This document shows, piece after piece, positions 59,532 through 64,000 of a stretch of DNA of 64,000 bases. The position numbers and the translations under genes were made by a program. Source of the DNA: Polytrichum commune (Eukaryota > Streptophyta > Polytrichopsida > Polytrichales > Polytrichaceae). Every line of letters starts with the position of its first letter. Within the stretch, counting starts at the first letter, position 1. Location: NCBI GenBank assembly GCA_950295325.1, contig OX485803.1:49739554-49803553 (forward strand). Direction: 5' to 3'. The notes under the pieces were generated by a model. That model saw only the letters and a program-made list of their open reading frames with translations. It was not told where the DNA came from and searched no databases.

Positions 59532-60794
59532 TTCATTGGTAGTGTTGTGGACCCTAGAATAAATGGGAGGTTGTGTCTAGATAATCATTTTAATTACCCT
59601 CGTAGCTCTAGATTTGTAATTGTTGAATACGGAGCTTCTTATCTCGTTAGTTCCCAACACATGTACTCTTACCTATTTTCCCAACTCGTTCATTACTGGT
59701 ATGTGAGTTCTAGATAATCATCCTACATCGATGAAAGAATAATGTTAATCTACCATGTTGGTAGATTTGCATATTTTCTAGTGTCATAAGACAAGATTCC
59801 TATGATGTAGGCCAATTGTTTAGGACTCATATACTTGTATTGGTTCTACCAGCTGCTTGCAACCGGTGCTGCCTCCCATGGCATATGTATAGACGTGTCA
59901 CAAAGCTAAAGGTTATCATGCTCTCGTTATTCAAGTAGGTGGGGCACTACCTAGGATGGAGTTTAATTTCTATTCCTAGTAAGCAATGATACCATAAACC
60001 GACCTCCCTTTTCAGAAGAGAACTTGGTAATAATTTGATCTTGGATTTCGAGTTTTCAACTATCAAAATTGGAGCAAAGAAATTATGAAAAGAAAGAGAG
60101 AAACATCAGTGTTAAAATACACCGACATAAATTTGAGTTGGTTTTCTTTATACTGATCACAGATGTTCGTGATGCAATATATGGTTCATTGCTTTTCTTT
60201 CAGAGTATGGGCTCTGTGGTAAAGGGGTGTGTGTAAAACTAAATTAGGGGGGGGGTGTTATTATGTGAACAGTGAGAGGAAAAAACAACATGGATATAAA
60301 GACACTTTTACCCTATGAAAATCCACATTTTAAGATTATGTCTGCATACATGGTCATTATGAAATCAGAAACCAAAACATCACACATAAATTAAAATAAT
60401 GATTGCTCTTAAGTCACTCTATGTAGAATCTTGCATTGAAGCACTGTGCCTGTCTATATCCTCTTCCGTTCCCACACCCTCCTCAAATCCTCTCTCCACA
60501 TCATTACACTCAATTGCTATATCATCTACAAATGGATGGCTATTCAGTAGTCCAAACTTATGTCAAGGTTTAGGTGTAGATGTCACCGCCATAACCTTGG
60601 CTACACTTTGAGCATATTCAAGAATCCCTATCATCTTAGGAGGAGATTTGATGGACATCAACATTTTGCAAACACAAAATCTAGTAGTTAGGTGGCATAA
60701 CAAAGGAGAAAAATGTTGTAGAACTTGGAAACTTTACATGACATGACAAACTTACTTACAAATGTGAGAGTGCCTAGCCACCTTGTGAACTGGT
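59532..60794. other. No gene recognised
   Basis: AT-rich spacer with a poly-G run near 60247-60254. Nothing supported. Confidence 0.45.
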
Positions 60795-62998
60795 GGATAT
60801 GTGTGTTGTTGTTTCATGTTATACACTTACTAATGGAGCTAGCATCCTCATTTCAAAGTTGGTAGCTAGTGGAGCTATATTGAAAATGGGAAAACATATT
60901 ATTCGCCACTGCATGCAAGCCTCCACCTACATGGCTCACCCAACTTGAAGATAATCACCAAAGAGAAGTGTATGCGAAAACTATTGGTGTGTATGTGCAT
61001 GCAAATGTGCTTGATCAATCCAAGCACTTTAAACTAAATCCCTTTTATGCCCTACGAGTAAATTTCCAAAACCACACACTCAATATAGCCATTTGTTTCA
61101 GGACATATTTTAAGTGATGTTTTGGAAGTCATCATTTAGATATTGTAGATTTGAATTCTTGTAACAACAATAGAGGGCTCCTAGACCATGCAAAATAATC
61201 CAACATAACTATGTTATAAGTATATCTAGACTTATTAATAAGGTTTGGACAAAGTGAATTTTTATATATGCACTTTTATTGACAGAACATGTGACAAAAA
61301 TGACAATAACCACTTTGAGATGTGGATTGTATCTCTTGTTGGAGCACGTGTTGGTTACATGTGCATTGTGTCATTTGTGGAAAAATACACACCTAGATGG
61401 AATATTTTATCACATTGCTTCTCAAAGCATGTATATTAATTGAGATTTTAATCATACTCTTCTAGTTTCCTCCTTTAATAATTTATTGTGCAAAGTGCAT
61501 GTCTAAATTGTGCAAAAAATACTCTCAAATGCAATATTAAATTTGGACAAGCCCTTTGTCCATATTTACTTAAATTCTAGTTACTTGAAATATAATTTAG
61601 TACCAATATATAGCCTTTGACCAATACTTTTTTGAGATCAACATATGTGACCCACTCCATGGTCCAATTTACCATGCTTGCAACTTAATGATGAAGAAAT
61701 TTATGTGAGGCATATAAAAATAAACAATATGCACCTTATAAAACATACCAAGACTTTTGATAACAAAAAATAACATCAAAATTGATGTACAAATGTGCAT
61801 GAAACCACGTCACCAATTCGGATTTGCTCATCATCTTGCACTACGTAATTTCACATGTTTCATATCTTACAAGAAGTAGGTAACTAACTAAATATGTCTG
61901 TTCAAAGTCCCAGTTACCTTAATGTATAATATCCATGACTTCCACCTTGAGAACTCAAATAAGAAATCTTGACTCCAAAGAAATAGTAATCTTAACCCTC
62001 AAGCTCCTTATTTGGATTTGCCAATATGCTCATGTGATATTACTTTGTTACAAAACCTCTCCATATCGCTAAAACCACCTTACTTGGTTTGGTTTCCTAG
62101 CACTTGCCGAGAGCATATTAGTAAACGTGACCCTCTATAGGTTGGTTATTGATTCACCCCAATTTAATCTCACAACTGACTACATCATTAACGAAATTTA
62201 GTGTCAAGGAAGGCCTAAACTAAATGCTTAGAGGTCTAGTAGTGTCACTATTGTTGATTGTCAACACGACATTATTTGTCAAGATTAGTAATTTTTTGAA
62301 GTGCAAAATTATTTACATTATGATATTCTAGGTAGCACATTGGGGTGATTGAGATAATAGAATTTCCTCTACAATGTGAGAGATATTTTTTAGCATACAT
62401 TTGACAAGTGTCATGTCATACACTAATGGCCAACCTGATTGGCCATTAATGTACCTAGAGCAGGCCTCATATTAAGATAAGTGACACTATTATTGAGGTG
62501 ACACTGAACACCATAAATGTTTAAGACTAATTTGAAGTCTTTGACCCCATTTTAGAAGTAAACTTAGCTTGAATTAGAAATCTTTGAGCTCTACATTAGT
62601 AAACAATGTTTTCACCTTACCCATGTGCCCCTTGAAGAGTTACTAATCTCACTCAACATTGAAAAGTTACAAACGTACCCATTTGTTCATGCAATATCTT
62701 GACTCAAGGGGAGGCCACACATGTTCCAACAAAGTTTGGTGGGCCAAGGTAAAATAATTTCGGCCTTGACATGTGCCTATTTTCAAGGAGCTGGGTTTCA
62801 AGATTGGTCCCTCTTTTTTGGTTAAAACCGTCTGTTTCCAGCTCCAATTGGAAACGGAGGTTTTGAACCTTGCAAAATGCCATCTTGGATTGGAGTTGAA
62901 AACGGATAGTTTTAACCAAAAAAAGAAGGACCAACTTTGAAACCCAGCTCCTTGAAATTAGACACATGTCAAGGCCACAATTCTTTTACCTTGGCTTA
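60795..62998 (+). repeat. 2.2-kb direct repeat, copy 2
   Basis: Second copy of 40737-42942, same orientation, similar length. Differences are mostly substitutions, with a few short insertions (for example GAGATGTGGATTGTATCTCT near 61316 is longer here). No coding capacity. Confidence 0.85.
62708..62998. mobile_element. Foldback MITE at the end of repeat copy 2
   Basis: Corresponds to 42651-42942. After TACCTTGGCTTA it continues a little further than copy 1 (ACCAAACTCCATTTTGAAAC), as in the complete copy at 59277-59531, so copy 1 was cut shorter. Confidence 0.7.
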
Positions 62999-64000
62999 CC
63001 AAACTCCATTTTGAAACCAACATTTCTAACATTCTGCACCTACCAGTCGGTTCTCCCTATTCATTGTGCGATGCACAATGAACAAATCAAATTACCCACA
63101 GTCGGTAGAAGATCAGAAGTTAGCCACACGAAGTCTGCGCCGTTTCACGACCTTCTCCGAAGCATCGATGCATCATGACTCTAGCTTGGGAGGTCACTGC
63201 AGGTTACCGTCTTTTCAGTTCCATGTATAGTCGACGCGAGAAGGAACCGGAGTCCAAGCTTCCTGGCGCCTGCCAATCGAACAAGTCTTTATGTATAGCA
63301 TCTGCTTAATTTCTTCTTTTAATGACCAAGGATCTTCACCATTCATCATATTTTCATATAATGTACCTACCCCGACTACTTAGTTCACTGTGTCGGTTTG
63401 TACCGACACCCAAGCCCTCAAGATCGCGGCTTGCACTCCCACTGTGCAGGCTTTTCATTTATTATTTTAATGTACCCGTGGCGATTTGTTTGCAAAATGA
63501 TGTTTGCAAATTGCAATCGGAGGTTTAAGTAATTTGCCACAAATATCTAGCCGCGTAGGTGCTGCTTTCCCCCCTCTTTCCCCTCATTGTAGGATCCTAA
63601 GATTGTGTTTAGCCTACTACGATGCGCTTCTGAGATTGAGAACTGAGGTAGGTAATTCAGGAGGTTGGATTTTTCATTTGCAAGTGTTTGTTAAGAACTG
63701 CAATGTTGTGTTGGTTTGGGTTGGAGAGTTTCGCGAACCTTTGAGGGATGCCATCATGATGATATTGGTTTAAGAGGATGCAGATTTTGTGCCATGTCGG
63801 TAGCAAGCACCCTGCAACATGACTAGAACTCTTGGCATTCATCCTTACCGATTTGGTGATCCTAGTCGTGGTTGAGGAGTGTCCTGTTAAACTTTTCTTC
63901 TTACTGATCTGTCGGTCGTTTCCAATGCGCTTGAGTGCTGGCTTTTCGCCTTCTCCTCGGATCGGATGTGACTGTGCTCATCAACATTTTGTTTTTGAGC
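62999..64000. other. No gene recognised; composition shift
   Basis: Composition becomes closer to balanced and repeats disappear, as in the region upstream of the RING gene. A plus frame of about 85 codons around 63504-63773 has no known pattern. This may be the start of another gene's leader that continues beyond the window. Confidence 0.3.

Noticed and set aside
40737-62998. The 2.2-kb direct repeats as LTRs of one giant retrotransposon
   Set aside because: The interval holds unrelated DNA transposons and no gag-pol, primer-binding site or polypurine tract was seen.

Overview
This looks like nuclear DNA from a land plant. The evidence is AT-rich sequence with long gene-poor stretches, GT-AG introns, one intron-containing plant-type RING E3 ligase, and a dense layering of plant class II transposons (Mutator-like, PIF/Harbinger-like, Stowaway, hAT, Tc1/mariner-like). 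No operons, ribosome binding sites or CRISPR arrays are present, and I found no LTR-retrotransposon polyprotein. The species and the plant lineage cannot be fixed from the window.

Only three coding regions are convincing. (1) 18484-21968, +: a complete five-exon gene for a 244-aa C3HC4 RING protein that aligns from end to end with my recollection of Arabidopsis AIRP2. (2) 31068-31496, +: the last exon of a small unrecognised protein with strongly C-ending codons and a clean splice acceptor in front. (3) 48763-50115, -: a FAR1/MULE-type transposase with its DDE residues, inside a young Mutator-like element (47944-50704) that has 232-bp terminal inverted repeats and an 8-bp target duplication. 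Its zinc-knuckle tail is still present downstream (48560-48745) but out of frame, and no SWIM domain lies between the two parts.

Several broken genes are readable by translation. They are a Tc1/mariner-like transposase (about 5300-6329, -) killed mostly by nonsense transitions, a SWIM-zinc-finger fragment (34375-34727, +), an unrecognised coding remnant beside it (33700-34082, -), a hAT transposase (about 53900-55501, +), and a possible frameshifted coding segment (15043-15629, +).

The rest is mostly non-autonomous repeats. 0-2 kb is a large inverted repeat studded with one 12-bp motif. 3-4 kb, 9-10.5 kb and 58-59 kb show elements nested in elements. 34.8-36.1 kb and 43.9-45.2 kb are two copies of one Harbinger-like family. 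40.7-42.9 kb and 60.8-63.0 kb are a 2.2-kb direct repeat pair 20 kb apart. The most striking structure is a near-perfect 517-bp palindrome (58462-58978) inserted in another foldback element. There is no sign that the genes act together; the window reads as a transposon graveyard around a single conserved gene.
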